From contig SHUD01000002.1 in assembly GCA_009697505.1 (NCBI GenBank), positions 1-64,000 on the forward strand: a DNA stretch of 64,000 bases, in the 5' to 3' direction. The DNA is from Bryobacterales bacterium. GTDB taxonomy: Bacteria; Acidobacteriota; Terriglobia; Bryobacterales; Bryobacteraceae. Of the stretch, positions 8,393-17,424 are shown one piece after another. The position numbers and the translations under genes are program-made. The notes beneath the pieces are model-generated. The model was not told the origin of the DNA. It saw only the letters and a list, made by a program, of their open reading frames with translations, and searched no databases. Position 1 is the first letter of the stretch; each line of letters begins with the position of its first letter.

Positions 8393-10540
8393 ATGCGGCC
8401 AGAAACTTATTCCACCGCGAGCGGCATTACCGTTACACGCACCATTTCCAGCGTGCCGTACCGCCGTGGTCTGACGGCGCTGCTCAAAAAACTCGACCGG
8501 CAACGGGGGATTTATCTTTCGTCGGGATATGAGTTCCCGGGCCGCTATTCCCGTTGGGATGTGGGCGCCGTCGATCCTCCGATTGAGGTCATTGCCCAAG
8601 GCCGCGACGTCACCATCCGTCCGCTGAGTCCGCGTGGCCAAGCGCTCTCAAGGATACTGGAGCCCGTCCTCGCGGCGCATCCGCACTGGGAGAGTTTTCA
8701 GAGTGAATGGGGAACGCTGCGCGGCAAGTTGAAACCGCTTCCGGAGTTGTTTCCGGAAGAAGAACGCAGCAAGCAGCCGTCCGCGTTCTCGGTGGTGCGC
8801 GCGCTGATCCAGGAGTTCAATCACCCGCTTGCTGCGCGGCTATCGCTGGTCGGCGCGTTTGGCTACGACCTGCTCTTGCAATTCGATCCCATCGAGCAGA
8901 AGCTGCCGCGCAATGATGTCAAAGACCTGCACCTGTATCTGTGCGACGACATCTACTTCATGGATCGCAAGACCGAGCGGATTGAGCGCTACCAGTACGA
9001 TTTTGCCCGCGGCGATCTGGCGACAAAGGGACTGGAACGCAAGGGCGAAAACCTGAAGCGTCCGAAGAAGGTGAAGCCCGGTCCTATTGTCAGCGACCAC
9101 ACGCCCGAAGAGTACATGGCCAAGGTGGAGGAAGTCCGCGAAGGCATGCGGCAGGGCGACTATTACGAAGTCGTGCTGCGCCAGACGTTTCGCGCGCCGT
9201 ACGCCGGAAGCCCCTCGGAGCTGTTCAGCAAAATTCAGCACGCGAGCCCCAGTCCCTACGAATTCTTCCTGCAGTTGGGCGAGGAACAATTGATCGGCGC
9301 CTCGCCGGAAATGTTCGTGCGCATCGAAGGGCGGCGCGTCGAAACTTGTCCGATCGCGGGCACGGCACGGCGCACGGGTGATCCACTCAAGGACGCCGAC
9401 GCGATCCGCGAACTGCTGAACTCGCGCAAGGAAGAATCCGAGCTGACCATGTGCACCGACGTCGACCGCAATGATAAGTCGCGCATCGCGGTGCCGGGTT
9501 CGGTGAAAGTGATCGGGCGGCGGCTGATTGAAGCTTACGCGGGACTGTTCCACACCGTGGATCACGTGGAAGGAACGCTGGCCGATGGGTTCGATTCGCT
9601 CGATGCATTTCTGACCCACATGTGGGCCGTCACCATCATCGGCGCGCCCAAGAAGTGGGCCGCGCAGGCCGTCGAAAATCTGGAGAAAGAAGCCCGCGGC
9701 TGGTACGGCGGCGCCGTGGGCATGATCTGCATGGATGGCGACATCAACACCGGCATCACCATCCGCACCGTGCATCTGCGCGACGGCATCGCCAAGTACG
9801 GTGCCGGGGCGACGCTGCTTTATGATTCCGATCCCGCGAGCGAAGACCGCGAGTGCTGGACCAAGGCGACTGGCTTTTTCCGCGCTTTGGATGCCGAGAA
9901 GAAGGCCGCGCCGGCCTATGTGCCGCGCCGCGAAGAAAACGCCGGCCTGCGGCTGCTCCTGGTCGACAACGAAGACTGCTTCATCCACACGCTTTCGAAT
10001 TACGTCCGCCAGACCGGCGCCGAAGTGATGACCTACCGCGCCGGCTTTCCGCTGGATTTAATTCAGAAGCTACAGCCCAACCTGATCCTGGTTTCGCCGG
10101 GTCCCGGCCGCCCCGCCAATTTTGGTGTGCCTGACTTGGTTCGCTATGCGGCCCGCCTGGGCGTGCCTGTGTTTGGTGTCTGCCTGGGCCTGCAAGGCAT
10201 GGTGGAAGCGTTCGGCGGCGAACTGGGCGTGCTGGGATATCCCGTGCACGGCAAGCCTTCGACAATCCATCATCGCGGCGTCGGCGTCTTTGAAGGATTG
10301 CCCACGGAATTCCAGGTTGGCCGTTATCACTCTCTTTATGCGATTCGCGAGAAGCTGCCCTCCGTGCTCGAAATCACAGCCGAGAGCGACGACGGAATCA
10401 TTATGGGTGTACGGCATCGCGAGTTGCCATTGGAAGCCGTACAGTTTCATCCGGAGTCCATTCTGACGCTGGACGGCGATTGCGGTCTGAAGTTGATGGA
10501 GAACGTGGTGCGCACCTTAGGCCGCGCGGTTGCGCGCTGA
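8393..10540 (+). CDS. trpEG: Fused anthranilate synthase, TrpE-TrpG type
   Basis: A single polypeptide that converts chorismate and glutamine to anthranilate, the first step of tryptophan synthesis. The N-terminal two-thirds is the chorismate-binding TrpE part (IAGTARRTGDPLKDAD, GAGATLLYDSDPASE). The C-terminal third is a class I glutamine amidotransferase with nucleophile Cys in VFGVCLGLQG and the His-Glu pair in VQFHPES. I chose the ATG at 8393 (715 aa) because the following ETYSTASGITVTR aligns with the start of rhizobial fused enzymes. A GTG at 8357, right after the hemW stop, is the alternative. No other trp gene is near. Confidence 0.92.
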   Translation: MRPETYSTASGITVTRTISSVPYRRGLTALLKKLDRQRGIYLSSGYEFPGRYSRWDVGAVDPPIEVIAQGRDVTIRPLSPRGQALSRILEPVLAAHPHWESFQSEWGTLRGKLKPLPELFPEEERSKQPSAFSVVRALIQEFNHPLAARLSLVGAFGYDLLLQFDPIEQKLPRNDVKDLHLYLCDDIYFMDRKTERIERYQYDFARGDLATKGLERKGENLKRPKKVKPGPIVSDHTPEEYMAKVEEVREGMRQGDYYEVVLRQTFRAPYAGSPSELFSKIQHASPSPYEFFLQLGEEQLIGASPEMFVRIEGRRVETCPIAGTARRTGDPLKDADAIRELLNSRKEESELTMCTDVDRNDKSRIAVPGSVKVIGRRLIEAYAGLFHTVDHVEGTLADGFDSLDAFLTHMWAVTIIGAPKKWAAQAVENLEKEARGWYGGAVGMICMDGDINTGITIRTVHLRDGIAKYGAGATLLYDSDPASEDRECWTKATGFFRALDAEKKAAPAYVPRREENAGLRLLLVDNEDCFIHTLSNYVRQTGAEVMTYRAGFPLDLIQKLQPNLILVSPGPGRPANFGVPDLVRYAARLGVPVFGVCLGLQGMVEAFGGELGVLGYPVHGKPSTIHHRGVGVFEGLPTEFQVGRYHSLYAIREKLPSVLEITAESDDGIIMGVRHRELPLEAVQFHPESILTLDGDCGLKLMENVVRTLGRAVAR

Positions 10541-10590
10541 AGCGTACCGGAGCATACAGTACTTGCTCATTTCACGTGCCATCCCGCATA

Positions 10591-10716
10591 ATGAAGGCAC
10601 TCATGGACGTGCAGCCCTCCGATATCGTGTTTCTCGCCATTGTTATCTGGTTGGCGATCGAGCTGACCGGCGGCGGTGGCGGTGGACGCCGCAAGCGCAT
10701 CCCTGTCCTGGGCTAA
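10591..10716 (+). CDS. Small single-helix membrane protein, hypothetical
   Basis: A 41-codon open frame with one hydrophobic helix (DIVFLAIVIWLAIELTGGG) followed by a glycine run and the basic tail GGRRKRIPVLG, which would keep the C-terminus cytoplasmic by the positive-inside rule. It lies between trpEG and hpnE on the same strand with short gaps on both sides. A second ATG at 10603 is possible. No clear ribosome-binding site precedes either start. No family recognised; the membrane topology is the main support for it being real. Confidence 0.5.
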   Translation: MKALMDVQPSDIVFLAIVIWLAIELTGGGGGGRRKRIPVLG

Positions 10717-10761
10717 CTACCCCTCTTCGTTCCCAATCCCACAACGCATTACCCTTAAGCG

Positions 10762-12081
10762 ATGGCTAAGATTGTCGTCATCGGCGGAGGTCTGGCCGGA
10801 CTCGCTGCCGCCGCCGCGCTCGGCGGGGCGGGGCATTCCGTCGTCTTATTGGAATCGCGGCCTTTCCTTGGAGGGCGCGCTACTTCTTACGAAGTGGGCA
10901 ACGGTGAGGAAGCCGAGTTCATCGACAACTGCCAGCACATTCTCCTGCGCTGCTGTGTCAACCTTCTCGACTTCTACCAGCGCTTAGGCGTCGAACAAGA
11001 CATCGCGTTTTCCCGCGAATTCACATTCATCGAGCCCGGCGGGCGGCGGAGCCTGCTTCGCTCCGGAGCTCTGCCGGCGCCTATGCATTTCGCCGGGTCG
11101 TTTCTCGGCTTGAGTTTTCTGAACTTTGGAGAAAAGCTGGCGCTGGCACGTGCGATGAAAGCCATCGAGCGCGAACGCGGCCGTCCGGATCTCGACCGCA
11201 TCACCATGCAGCAATGGCTCGACGAGAAGCGCCAGCCCCCGCGCGTGGTCGAGCGCTTTTGGCGGCAGATGCTGGTCAGCGCGATCAATGAGGAACTGGA
11301 TCGCATGGCCGCCACGCACGGTTTCCAGGTGTTCTGGCTGGGGTTTCTGGCGAGCAAGACTTCCCATGAAATGGGAGTTCCCGCCGTGCCGCTCGGCAAG
11401 CTGTATTCAAGCGACGCCTGGAAGCGGATCGGCAATGTGGAGATCCGCCTGCGCGCGCCGGTTTCGCGGATTGCGGTTCGCGATGGAGTTGCCGATGCCG
11501 TCGTCGTCGGTGACGAGGAAGTTCGTGGCGATTACTACCTCAGCGCGCTACCGTTTGAGCGGATCGGGGCTGTTGTCCCGGAACTGGGCATCGACGTAAC
11601 GGCGTTCGAGCACTCGCCGATCACCGGCATTCACCTCTGGTTCGATCGTCCGGTAACCGACCTGCCGCACGCGACACTGCTCGACCGCACCATCCAGTGG
11701 ATGTTTAATAAGCACGAGGGCCGTTACATCCAACTGGTGGTCAGCGCATCGCGCAGCCTGACGGAGATGCCGCGTGCCGACGCAATCGCGCTGGCGCTCA
11801 AGGAGCTCGCCGAGTTTTTCCCGGATGCCGCCCGCGCCAAGCTGGAGAAAGCTCACGTCGTGAAAGAAGTCCGCGCGACCTTTTCCGCCAAACCAGGTCT
11901 CGAAGCGCACCGCCCGGTTAATCGCACGGCGATCCCCAATCTGTTTCTGGCGGGCGATTGGACCAAATCCGGCTGGCCCGCGACCATGGAAGGCGCCGTG
12001 CGTAGCGGTTATCTGGCGGCTGAGGCAGTGACCGTCGCCGCGGGCGCTCCGCAACGCTTCGTCCTGCCGGATATCGCTTGA
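10762..12081 (+). CDS. hpnE: Hydroxysqualene dehydroxylase (squalene-associated FAD desaturase)
   Basis: FAD-dependent enzyme of the HpnCDE route that turns presqualene diphosphate via hydroxysqualene into squalene, the hopanoid precursor. The 439-residue protein opens with the dinucleotide-binding fold VVIGGGLAGLAAAAALGGAG and ESRPFLGGRATSYE. It then has the family-typical EFIDNCQHILLRCC, and the C-terminal FAD motif NLFLAGDWTKSGWPATMEGA. hpnC, hpnD and the squalene-hopene cyclase are not in the window. Phytoene-desaturase-like paralogues share the fold, but the CQHILLRCC segment points to HpnE. Confidence 0.85.
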   Translation: MAKIVVIGGGLAGLAAAAALGGAGHSVVLLESRPFLGGRATSYEVGNGEEAEFIDNCQHILLRCCVNLLDFYQRLGVEQDIAFSREFTFIEPGGRRSLLRSGALPAPMHFAGSFLGLSFLNFGEKLALARAMKAIERERGRPDLDRITMQQWLDEKRQPPRVVERFWRQMLVSAINEELDRMAATHGFQVFWLGFLASKTSHEMGVPAVPLGKLYSSDAWKRIGNVEIRLRAPVSRIAVRDGVADAVVVGDEEVRGDYYLSALPFERIGAVVPELGIDVTAFEHSPITGIHLWFDRPVTDLPHATLLDRTIQWMFNKHEGRYIQLVVSASRSLTEMPRADAIALALKELAEFFPDAARAKLEKAHVVKEVRATFSAKPGLEAHRPVNRTAIPNLFLAGDWTKSGWPATMEGAVRSGYLAAEAVTVAAGAPQRFVLPDIA

Positions 12082-12112
12082 ATGGTATCGTGAATAGTTG
12101 GGGAGGCGATTC

Positions 12113-12931
12113 ATGAAGACGGCGACTTTGGCGGCAATCCTGATCATTACGTGCGCCACCGTGAGTGCGCAATGGCCCAGCCGCCCGACACCTGGAGTCC
12201 CCAAGAAGGCGGACGGGTCGCCAGATCTCAACGCGCCCACCCCGCGAACCGCCGACGGCAAGCCCGACTTGTCCGGGCTGTGGGAACTCGAAAAGAACCG
12301 CCCGTGCCCTCCCGAAGGCTGCAACGACATGGAGATCAGTCAGGAGTTCGTGAACCTGGGCTGGAACATGAAGGATGGACTGCCCTTTCAGCCGTGGGCG
12401 GCGGCGCTGGTGAAGCAACGGCGCGCGGATTTTGGGAAAGACGATCCCGGCTCGCTGTGCCAGCCCACTGGCGTCGTGAAGCTGGTCATCAATCCGTTCT
12501 TCCGGAAGTTTATTCAACTTCCAGGGCTGCTGATCGTCCTCAATGAACGCGACGTCAACTATCGTCAGATCTTCACGGATGGCCGCTCGTTGCCCAGCGG
12601 TGCGTTCCCAACTCCGTATGGGTATTCGGCCGGCAAATGGGACGGCGACACCCTGGTTGTCGAAACCATTGGTTTCCCCGAGGGACAGTGGCTGGACCGC
12701 GCGGGCAGCCCGCTAACGGAGTCCGGCAAGATCACGGAGCGTTACCGCCGAGTGAACTACGGCACGATGGAGATCGAAATTACCGTGGATGATCCCAAGG
12801 TCTACACCCGGCCCTGGACCGCGAAAGTGAAACAGTTCATCCGGCTGAATAGCGAATTGATCGACTATTTCTGCATGCAGAACGAGAAGGACATCCCGCA
12901 CCTGGTGGGTAATAGCAAAGCCGGGAAATAG
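12113..12931 (+). CDS. Secreted protein, TADGKPDLSGxW family (copy 1)
   Basis: Exported 272-residue protein of unknown function. A cleavable signal peptide (MKTATLAAILIITCATVSA) is followed by APTPRTADGKPDLSGLW, GDTLVVETIGF and MEIEITVDDPKVYTRPW. The same motifs recur in copies near 27.0-27.8, 48.6-49.4, 49.4-50.4 and 51.0-52.0 kb. I chose the ATG at 12113 because TTGGGGAGGCG lies just upstream and it begins the signal peptide exactly. It follows hpnE by about 30 bp. A 16-bp tandem duplication overlaps its stop codon. The family is common in Acidobacteriota genomes, as far as I recall, without an assigned role. Confidence 0.8.
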   Translation: MKTATLAAILIITCATVSAQWPSRPTPGVPKKADGSPDLNAPTPRTADGKPDLSGLWELEKNRPCPPEGCNDMEISQEFVNLGWNMKDGLPFQPWAAALVKQRRADFGKDDPGSLCQPTGVVKLVINPFFRKFIQLPGLLIVLNERDVNYRQIFTDGRSLPSGAFPTPYGYSAGKWDGDTLVVETIGFPEGQWLDRAGSPLTESGKITERYRRVNYGTMEIEITVDDPKVYTRPWTAKVKQFIRLNSELIDYFCMQNEKDIPHLVGNSKAGK

Positions 12932-12943
12932 CAAAGCCGGGAA
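12912..12943. repeat. 16-bp perfect tandem duplication over a stop codon
   Basis: ATAGCAAAGCCGGGAA occurs twice in direct succession. The first unit codes for the C-terminal NSKAGK of the secreted protein and the junction creates its TAG stop at 12929-12931. It looks like a recent slippage event that may have reshaped the C-terminus. Confidence 0.85.
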
Positions 12944-12948
12944 CTCCG

Positions 12949-14988
12949 CTACCACACCCGGCACTGCTGCGCGCGGACCATCGGCTGACCGGCGCGGCAC
13001 GCAAACGCCTTGCCAAATTCCGGCAGATTCGACACTACCCCGTTGACCCGGTCTTCCAATGGCGAGTGCGGATTGGTGATTGCATTCAGACGCTTATTCT
13101 CCGGGCGTTCGTCGCCGCAGGCCCACTGCGCCATGCCCACGAAGAAGCGCTGATCCGGTGTCAGGCCGTCGATCGGCTTTAAATCTTGATTCTTGGTTGC
13201 CGTTTTCCAGGCCATGTAAGCCAGCAGCGTCCCGCCGAGGTCGGCAACGTCTTCGCCCAGCGTGAGCTTCCCGTTGATCTTGATGTCGTCGATGATCGTG
13301 AACTGCGAGTACTGGTCCGATACACAAGACGCGCGCTTGGAAAACTCCATTGCGTCCTTCATGGTCCACCAGTCCTTCAAATTTCCCTTGGCGTCGAACT
13401 GCCGGCCTTCGTCGTCGAAGCCGTGGGTCAGCTCGTGCCCGATGGTCGCGCCCGTGTTGCCGTAGTTCGGCGCGTCGTCGAGCTGGGGATCGTAGAGTGG
13501 CGGCTGCAAGACGCCCGCCGGAAAATTGATGTCGTTCATCTGCGCGTCGTAGTAGGCGTTCACCGTCGGCGGAGTCATCTGCCATTCGCCGCGATCCAGA
13601 GGCTTGCCGATCTTCTGTAACTGCCGCCGTACCTCAAACAATGTCGCGCGCTCCACGTTGCCGTAGTAATCATCGCGCTGGATCTTGACGGAGCTGTAAT
13701 CTCGCCACTTATCCGGATACCCGATCTTGTTGGCGATGGCGTGGAGCTTTTCAAATGCGCGCTTCTTGGTGGCCGGGCTCATCCACGGCAGTTGCTCGAT
13801 CTCGGTCTGCATCGCCGCTTCGATTTCTTTGGTCATGGCTACGGTGCGCGCCTTAGTGTCCGCGCCGAAGGTCTTCTCCACAAAGACTTGCCCGAGTGCT
13901 TCCCCCAGATCGCGGTCGATGCGCTGCACGCAGCGCTTCCACAACGGCGGCATAGCTTCCACCCCGCGCAAGTGCCGGTTGTAGAACTCGAAATTCTCAG
14001 TCACGAAAGCGGAGGAGAGGAGCGGCGCTTTAATGTGCACCAGGTGCCAACGCAGATACGTCTTCCAGTCTTCAACCCCGCGCGACTGGAACTGCTTCTG
14101 CAGCGCTTGGAAAAATGCGGGCTCCGTGACATTGATGCGCGGAATCCGGCCCGACTCCCTCTCGGCGAAATACTGTTTCCAGGGAAACGCCGGCGTGAGC
14201 GCCTGCAATTTCGCTAGATCCACCGGATGAAACAGCTTTTTCGGATCGCGCCGGTCGACTCTGGAAAGCGATGCCTCCGCCAGCGCCGTCTCGATCGCTA
14301 TTACCGTCTGCGCGTCCGTCTTGGCCTGCTGCGCCGGCTCGCCGAGCAGGGCCAGCATCTTCCCGACATGCTCGAGATACCGCTGCAGCGTCTCGGCGGA
14401 CTTGGCGTCTGTCTTTAGGTAATAATCGCGATCCGGAAGTCCCAACCCGCCGCCCGCCACGAATGCGATCACGCGCGAAGAATCCGCAAAGTCCTGCCCC
14501 GAATCGAAGCCGAACAGGATCTGGTTGCCCGCATTGGCCGCGTGAGCGCGCGCCAGAAACACGGCGACGTCCGGTATCGACTTCAGCCCGGCAATCGCAT
14601 CCAGCACGGGCCGTAGTGGCGCCACACCGGCCTTCTCGCGCGAAGCCTCGTCCATGCAGGCTTGGAAGTAGTCGCCGATCTGGATTTCAATCGCGCTGCG
14701 CCCGGCGGCGGGTTTTGCCGCCTGCTCCAAAATGCCCCACAGAAAACGCTGATTCTCGTTCGCCAGCTTCGAATACACATCCCAACGGGCCTGATCCGGC
14801 GGGATGGGGTTGTTCTTGAGCCAACCCCCGCACGCGTGTTTGTAAAAGTCCGCGCATGGGTCCGCCGTGCGATCCATCGAGGAAACGTCCAAGCTGGGGC
14901 TATAGGGCAGGGAGAAGAGTGGCGTTTCGGAGTTCGCCTGCCCCCACGTCACCTCGCTGATGATCAAGAGCGCGGCCAGCAACCACAT
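12949..14988 (-). CDS. Secreted M13-family zinc metallopeptidase (PepO/neprilysin-like)
   Basis: Exported zinc endopeptidase acting on small peptides. The 679-residue product starts with a signal peptide ending near TWGQANS. It has the catalytic HELTH in GATIGHELTHGFDDEGRQ, the third zinc ligand Glu in LTLGEDVADLGG, the NAYYDAQMNDINFPAG segment that follows the substrate-binding loop, and the C-terminal CRVW typical of M13 enzymes. Length is normal for the family. It starts 4 bp after the serA stop on the same strand, so it may be co-transcribed. Its physiological substrate is unknown; nutrient-peptide turnover is a guess. Confidence 0.93.
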   Translation of the reverse strand: MWLLAALLIISEVTWGQANSETPLFSLPYSPSLDVSSMDRTADPCADFYKHACGGWLKNNPIPPDQARWDVYSKLANENQRFLWGILEQAAKPAAGRSAIEIQIGDYFQACMDEASREKAGVAPLRPVLDAIAGLKSIPDVAVFLARAHAANAGNQILFGFDSGQDFADSSRVIAFVAGGGLGLPDRDYYLKTDAKSAETLQRYLEHVGKMLALLGEPAQQAKTDAQTVIAIETALAEASLSRVDRRDPKKLFHPVDLAKLQALTPAFPWKQYFAERESGRIPRINVTEPAFFQALQKQFQSRGVEDWKTYLRWHLVHIKAPLLSSAFVTENFEFYNRHLRGVEAMPPLWKRCVQRIDRDLGEALGQVFVEKTFGADTKARTVAMTKEIEAAMQTEIEQLPWMSPATKKRAFEKLHAIANKIGYPDKWRDYSSVKIQRDDYYGNVERATLFEVRRQLQKIGKPLDRGEWQMTPPTVNAYYDAQMNDINFPAGVLQPPLYDPQLDDAPNYGNTGATIGHELTHGFDDEGRQFDAKGNLKDWWTMKDAMEFSKRASCVSDQYSQFTIIDDIKINGKLTLGEDVADLGGTLLAYMAWKTATKNQDLKPIDGLTPDQRFFVGMAQWACGDERPENKRLNAITNPHSPLEDRVNGVVSNLPEFGKAFACRAGQPMVRAQQCRVW

Positions 14989-14992
14989 CGGA

Positions 14993-16582
14993 TTACGTCC
15001 GGAACTCGACTGGCCGTGCCACCAGGATGGCTTTGTTTTCGAGCAACTGCGCGATCACTGGCTCGGTGACCTGCTGATCGGTTTCGATCACGATGGTGGC
15101 CATGACCGGCTGGTTCCCGGCGGCCTTCTCCTGGCGGCCCATGGAAAGCGTGGCGATGTTGATGTTGTTCTTGCCCATGACGGCTCCGATGTAACCCATT
15201 ACGCCGGGCACGTCCTGGATGCTGAAAAACATCACGTGCCCGGTGAGGCCCGCTTCGCAGCGGATGCCGTCGACCGCCAGCATGCGTGGCTGATCGAGGA
15301 CAATCGCGCCTTCCACCGTCGTCGTGCCCTTGTCGGTCTCCAGTTCAATGCGGATGGTGTCGGTGTGGCCGGTGGGCCTCTCAAAGCGTTCCGCATGCTC
15401 CAGGCCGCGCCGGGCCGCGAGCTTCAGGGCATTTACTACGTTCGCCTTGCGCTCAAACGAGCGGCTGAGCACTCCGGCCAGGCCCGCATTGCGGATCAGG
15501 CGCGTATTTTGCGGCGGCATCGCGCTGTGATAAACCAGCCGCATCAATTTCGGATTCCCTGTGGCCACATGCGCGGCGAAGGCGCCCAGGCGCTCGGCCA
15601 GAACGGCGTAAGGAGCTACCGCGCGATACGCCTCTTCGCTCATGGCGGGAACGTTGATGGCGTTCACGGCGACGCCTTCGTTCAAATATTCCACCACGTG
15701 CTGCGCCAGATGAACGGCCATGAGTTCGGCCGCTTCCTCGGTGGATGCGCCAATGCGCGGCGTGGCCAGCACCTGATCCATGGCCAGCAGCGGCTCACCG
15801 GCCTGCGGGGGTTCCGTCTGCAGAACATCGAGAGCGGCGCCGGCGACTTTGCCCGCTTCGATGGCGTGACGCAGCGCTTCGATATCCACCAATTCGCCGC
15901 GGGCGCAATTGACGATGCGCACTCCCTTTTTCATCTTGGCGAAGGCCGTTTCATTAAGCATGCCCATGGTCTCGGTAGTCAGCGCTACGTGCAACGTAAT
16001 GTAATCGCTTTGCGCGAACAAATCCGAGCGGCTCACCAGAGTGACTCCTAGATCCGCCGCCGTCTCCGAATTCACATACGGATCGTTGGCGATGATCCGC
16101 ATCTCGAACGCGCGCGCGCGGCGCACCACTTCGCGTCCGATGCTGCCCAGGCCCATGACTCCCAGCGTCTTGCGCCGGAGTTCGGTGCCGCGGAAGCGCT
16201 TGGCATCCCATTTGCCACTCCGCGTGGATTCGATGGCCTGCGGGATCTGCCGCGCCATGGCCAGCATCAGACCCAGGGTGTGCTCGGCTACCGACACCGC
16301 GCTTTCCCCGGGCAGGTTCATCACCAGAACACCGGCCGCGGTGGCCGCCTCCACGTCCACGAAATCCGAGCCGCTGCCGGGGAAGGCAATCACCTTCAGA
16401 TTCCTGGCCGCTTCGATCTGCCCGGCGGTTACCTGGGCCGAGCGCGCGGCCAGCAGGGCGTCGGCATCCTCCAGATGCCGCTCATATTCGCCGGGACTGG
16501 AAACGATGATTTCCCATCCGGGCTGGGCCTGGAGAACTTCGATTCCGGCGGGATGCAACGGTTCGGCGATGACGATTTTCAT
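14993..16582 (-). CDS. serA: D-3-phosphoglycerate dehydrogenase (ACT-containing long form)
   Basis: Oxidises 3-phosphoglycerate to 3-phosphohydroxypyruvate, the first step of serine synthesis. The 529-residue protein is the long bacterial form. It has a substrate/NAD-binding core with GVMGLGSIGREVVRR, the catalytic NCARGELVD and TEPPQAGEPLLAM segments, an intervening domain (residues about 320-440), and a C-terminal ACT domain (QDVPGVMGYIGAVMGKNNIN) that normally binds serine for feedback inhibition. The ATG at 16582 is divergent from yqeY. The M13 peptidase gene follows 4 bp downstream. Confidence 0.95.
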   Translation of the reverse strand: MKIVIAEPLHPAGIEVLQAQPGWEIIVSSPGEYERHLEDADALLAARSAQVTAGQIEAARNLKVIAFPGSGSDFVDVEAATAAGVLVMNLPGESAVSVAEHTLGLMLAMARQIPQAIESTRSGKWDAKRFRGTELRRKTLGVMGLGSIGREVVRRARAFEMRIIANDPYVNSETAADLGVTLVSRSDLFAQSDYITLHVALTTETMGMLNETAFAKMKKGVRIVNCARGELVDIEALRHAIEAGKVAGAALDVLQTEPPQAGEPLLAMDQVLATPRIGASTEEAAELMAVHLAQHVVEYLNEGVAVNAINVPAMSEEAYRAVAPYAVLAERLGAFAAHVATGNPKLMRLVYHSAMPPQNTRLIRNAGLAGVLSRSFERKANVVNALKLAARRGLEHAERFERPTGHTDTIRIELETDKGTTTVEGAIVLDQPRMLAVDGIRCEAGLTGHVMFFSIQDVPGVMGYIGAVMGKNNINIATLSMGRQEKAAGNQPVMATIVIETDQQVTEPVIAQLLENKAILVARPVEFRT

Positions 16583-16669
16583 GAGTGCCTGTTTGAAGAC
16601 GGCCGCAGGCCGGTGAATTTTCAGGATAGCAGAGGGGATTCCGCGGCAACGTTCGCTAAGCTAATACGC

Positions 16670-17116
16670 ATGGCACTTCTCGATCGGATTCAGAAAGACA
16701 TGGTGGCGGCGATGAAGGCGCGCGAGGAGGCGCGGCTGAATGCCATCCGCATGATCAAGGCCGCGCTGCAGCGTTACACCGTGGATACCATGAAGCCGCT
16801 GGATGAGCAGGCGGAATTGCAGATTCTCAATACCCTGGTCAAGCAGCGCCGCGAGGCAGCCGACATGTTCCGCAAGGGGAACCGTCCGGAACTGGCCGAT
16901 AAGGAAGACCACGAGCTGAAGCTGATTGAATCCTACATGCCTTCCGCGCCCAGCGACGCCGAGATCGACGAAGCGATCGCCGCCGCCATGGCGGAGACCG
17001 GCATCACCTCTCTGAAGCAAATGGGAGTCGTGATGAAAGCCGCCCAGGCAAAACTCGCGGGCAAGAGAGTGGATGGAAAAGCGCTCAGCGAGAGGGTGCG
17101 GTCTAAGCTAGCTTAA
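16670..17116 (+). CDS. GatB/YqeY domain protein
   Basis: A 148-residue protein of the YqeY family, which shares the helical tail domain of the GatB/GatE amidotransferase subunits. Recognisable segments are LNAIRMIKAALQ, DEQAELQILNTLVKQRREAADMF and the C-terminal GxVMKA pattern (MGVVMKAAQAKLAGKRVDG). The exact role is unknown; a link to tRNA-dependent amidation is suspected from homology. The frame stays open far upstream, but ATG 16670 is the start that fits the family. It converges with the YHS gene (4-bp stop overlap). Confidence 0.9.
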   Translation: MALLDRIQKDMVAAMKAREEARLNAIRMIKAALQRYTVDTMKPLDEQAELQILNTLVKQRREAADMFRKGNRPELADKEDHELKLIESYMPSAPSDAEIDEAIAAAMAETGITSLKQMGVVMKAAQAKLAGKRVDGKALSERVRSKLA

Positions 17117-17412
17117 GCCTTAAACTTATCGCGGCATTCGGTGGAGCAGAAGTAGTACGTCTGCCCGCCCGCATAACCCTGGAAAGCCGTTGCGGTGGAG
17201 ATGAAGGTCCCGCACACGGGATCCTTCTTGAGTTCGCCGCCGGAGGTTGAGGATGACGCCGAGGAAGACTGCGGGCGGGATGAATTTCCCGCCCGCTGAG
17301 GAGCAGTACCGGACTGCCCTGTATACGCCTTGGTGATGAACCCAACCACGGACCGGACCAGGCTCAATACGACCATGAGTCCGACCAGGATTTCAATCAC
17401 CCTGACCAGCAT
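17113..17412 (-). CDS. Membrane-anchored YHS-domain protein
   Basis: A 99-residue protein with an N-terminal transmembrane helix (EILVGLMVVLSLVRSVVGF), a low-complexity Ser/Gly linker and a C-terminal YHS-type metal-binding domain (KKDPVCGTFI, YYFCSTECRDKF). YHS domains occur in heavy-metal proteins and usually bind metals through the two cysteine pairs. It lies 12 bp downstream of the TPR-protein gene on the same strand, so it may share that transcript. Function not established. Confidence 0.78.
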   Translation of the reverse strand: MLVRVIEILVGLMVVLSLVRSVVGFITKAYTGQSGTAPQRAGNSSRPQSSSASSSTSGGELKKDPVCGTFISTATAFQGYAGGQTYYFCSTECRDKFKA

Positions 17413-17424
17413 TGAGCCGAACCC

